Source of the DNA: DATLAN01 sp035527455
Lineage (GTDB): Bacteria; Planctomycetota; Planctomycetia; Pirellulales; Thermoguttaceae
NCBI GenBank assembly: GCA_035527455.1
Contig: DATLAN010000522.1
Span: 1-7,281, forward strand
Length of the DNA: 7,281 nucleotides
Direction: 5' to 3'
Shown here: positions 6,634 through 7,281 of the stretch, piece by piece
Layout: every line of letters starts with the position of its first letter
How positions within the stretch are numbered: position 1 is the stretch's first letter
Position numbers and translations under genes: made by a program
Notes under the pieces: generated by a model
The model's input: the letters and a program-made list of their open reading frames with translations, nothing else
Database searches by the model: none
Told to the model about the DNA's origin: nothing

Positions 6634-6845
6634 CGGTGTAGCAAACCACGCTCCCGTCCTGCATCGCCATATACAGCCGCCCTAAGGTCGCGGCCATGCC
6701 GTCGAAGATGGGCGGTACGTCGAGTTCGTATTCCGCCAGCTTCCTGCCGTCCGCGGTGGAAACGGCGAAGAACATGGCGCCCTTCTCTCCTGGCCAGAAG
6801 GGAGCAAGCCAAGATGAAAACGGCAAGCCGGTGCGCCCAAGTCAT
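6629..6845 (-). pseudogene. Collapsed PQQ-like beta-propeller protein gene (5' and 3' ends only)
   Basis: The ATG at 6845 has GAGGA 7 nt upstream and opens a signal-peptide-like MTWAHRLAVFILACSLLA. In a different frame, the minus strand from about 6797 to 6629 encodes PGEKGAMFFAVSTADGRK, then LAEYELDVPPIFDGMAA and LYMAMQDGSVVCYTE with a TAG stop. This tail resembles the last blade of secreted PQQ-like (quinoprotein-like) propeller proteins, where an AVS..DG...AEY..D.PP.FDGMA...GRLY....DG.V.C pattern is typical. Full-length members run to several hundred residues or more, so almost the whole body is missing and the two ends are joined out of frame near 6785-6800. Read straight from 6845, the product would be a 78-residue, Arg-rich peptide ending at 6612 with no family resemblance. 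The relic interpretation is favoured; assembly error is possible. Confidence 0.7.
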
Positions 6846-6912
6846 GGCGTTTTCCTCGTGAATAACGTCACTGTCAGTCGAGTGAGGGTGTCCGGGTATT
6901 CGCTTGACACGG

Positions 6913-6941
6913 ATTCTAGTCCTCGCCCGGGGGAATTGCAA
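6913..6941 (-). promoter_or_regulatory. Candidate sigma-70-type promoter for the propeller relic
   Basis: On the minus strand TTGCAA (6936-6941) and TAGAAT (6913-6918) are separated by exactly 17 bp. The -10 matches consensus at five of six positions and the -35 at four. Predicted initiation near 6906 leaves a leader of about 60 nt before the ribosome binding site and ATG at 6845. If active, it could also supply transcript to the co-oriented sulfatase. Confidence 0.45.
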
Positions 6942-6965
6942 TCAACTCCGGCACGGCCCGCGAGC

Positions 6966-6994
6966 TTGGCAGCGCCTATTACGGGTGGTACTAT
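6966..6994 (+). promoter_or_regulatory. Candidate sigma-70-type promoter for the rightmost gene
   Basis: TTGGCA (6966-6971) and TACTAT (6989-6994) are separated by 17 bp, pointing right. Predicted initiation near 7001 leaves a leader of about 55 nt before the ATG at 7056. The -10 overlaps an imperfect dyad (6982-7011, CGGGT...ACTA / TAGT...ACCCG) that could be an operator or a leader hairpin. It diverges from the minus-strand promoter candidate at 6913-6941. Confidence 0.4.
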
Positions 6995-7055
6995 GGGTTC
7001 GTAGTGACCCGATATGCACAATCATAGAACAAACCTGGCGGCAGGGGGTGGCAAA

Positions 7056-7281
7056 ATGTCCCACGCAACATGGTTTACGGCGTTCGTCTGGGCGGCCCTG
7101 GCAACCGGTGCCCTCGGCGACGACTCGGCAGTCGGACGCGACGAGCCGGCCCAAGCGGGCTTCGAGCATCTGGTCGCCGAGTTGCAGAAGCTCGGGCTGA
7201 TGATCACGGCCGACAAGCAGAAGATCGCCGCGGCCGTCGGCGAGGCCCCCTATTTCATGTTCGCCGAGCGCAAAGAACACC
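7056..7281 (+). CDS. Secreted protein of unknown function, N-terminal part (cut by window edge)
   Basis: The frame from ATG 7056 runs open to the end of the window, giving 75 complete residues. It begins MSHATWFTAFVWAALATGAL, a signal peptide with likely cleavage after ALG (residue 21). The mature start is acidic (DDSAVGRDEPAQ), followed by a helical-looking stretch, FEHLVAELQKLGLMITADKQ, then KIAAAVGEAPYFMFAERKEH. I do not recognise the family. A purine-rich AGGGGGT (7043-7049) sits 6 nt before the ATG as ribosome binding site, and a promoter candidate lies upstream. The opposite-strand open frame across the same bases reads as a non-coding mirror, lacking any motif or start signal. Its function and any tie to the sulfatase are unknown. 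Confidence 0.7.
   Translation, partial: MSHATWFTAFVWAALATGALGDDSAVGRDEPAQAGFEHLVAELQKLGLMITADKQKIAAAVGEAPYFMFAERKEH

Noticed and set aside
6904..6909. Perfect TTGACA on the plus strand as a -35 box
   Set aside because: The position 17 bp downstream is CCGGGG, so there is no -10; the TTGGCA/TACTAT pair further right is better.
6942..7280. Minus-strand open frame at the right edge
   Set aside because: It covers the promoter region and the signal-peptide gene at 7056 and has no recognisable domain; judged a mirror frame.

Overview
The window looks like a chromosomal segment of a GC-rich, Gram-negative planctomycete. Several things point there: a secreted formylglycine-type sulfatase, a giant protein joining a membrane domain, a spermidine-synthase-like domain and TPRs, the relic of a PQQ-type beta-propeller gene, palindromic repeats between genes, and a kdsB gene implying Kdo-containing lipopolysaccharide. 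The assignment is inference; there is no rRNA or other phylogenetic marker here.

Layout, left to right. Bases 1-791 (+) hold the C-terminal half of a class II CPD photolyase, cut by the window edge. Bases 904-1689 (+) hold kdsB (CMP-Kdo synthetase) with a strong ribosome binding site. Only 6 bp later, convergent, lies the large minus-strand gene (1696-4713) for a membrane-embedded spermidine-synthase-like protein with C-terminal TPRs. It lacks the acidic residues expected for polyamine binding. A 330-bp gap follows (4714-5043), with an AT-rich patch and a large imperfect inverted repeat just downstream of the sulfatase stop. The secreted sulfatase occupies 5044-6375 (-).

The most unusual part is 6389-6845. 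A 32-bp palindrome-bearing unit is repeated almost three times directly upstream of the sulfatase start. Three further inverted repeats follow, then a perfect copy of the palindrome element in the opposite orientation. That last copy overlaps the stop codon of a collapsed PQQ-like propeller gene, which keeps its promoter-like sequence, ribosome binding site and signal peptide but has lost nearly all of its body. A second promoter candidate points the other way, towards a partial secreted protein of unknown function at 7056-7281 (+).

Functionally the genes are a mixed set (DNA repair, LPS precursor synthesis, membrane protein of unknown role, sulfate-ester hydrolysis), not one pathway. The three minus-strand units from 6845 to 1696 are co-oriented, so read-through from the relic's promoter across the repeats into the sulfatase is possible. 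I do not see a convincing new defence or mobile system; the repeat cluster with the gene relic is the part most worth following up.
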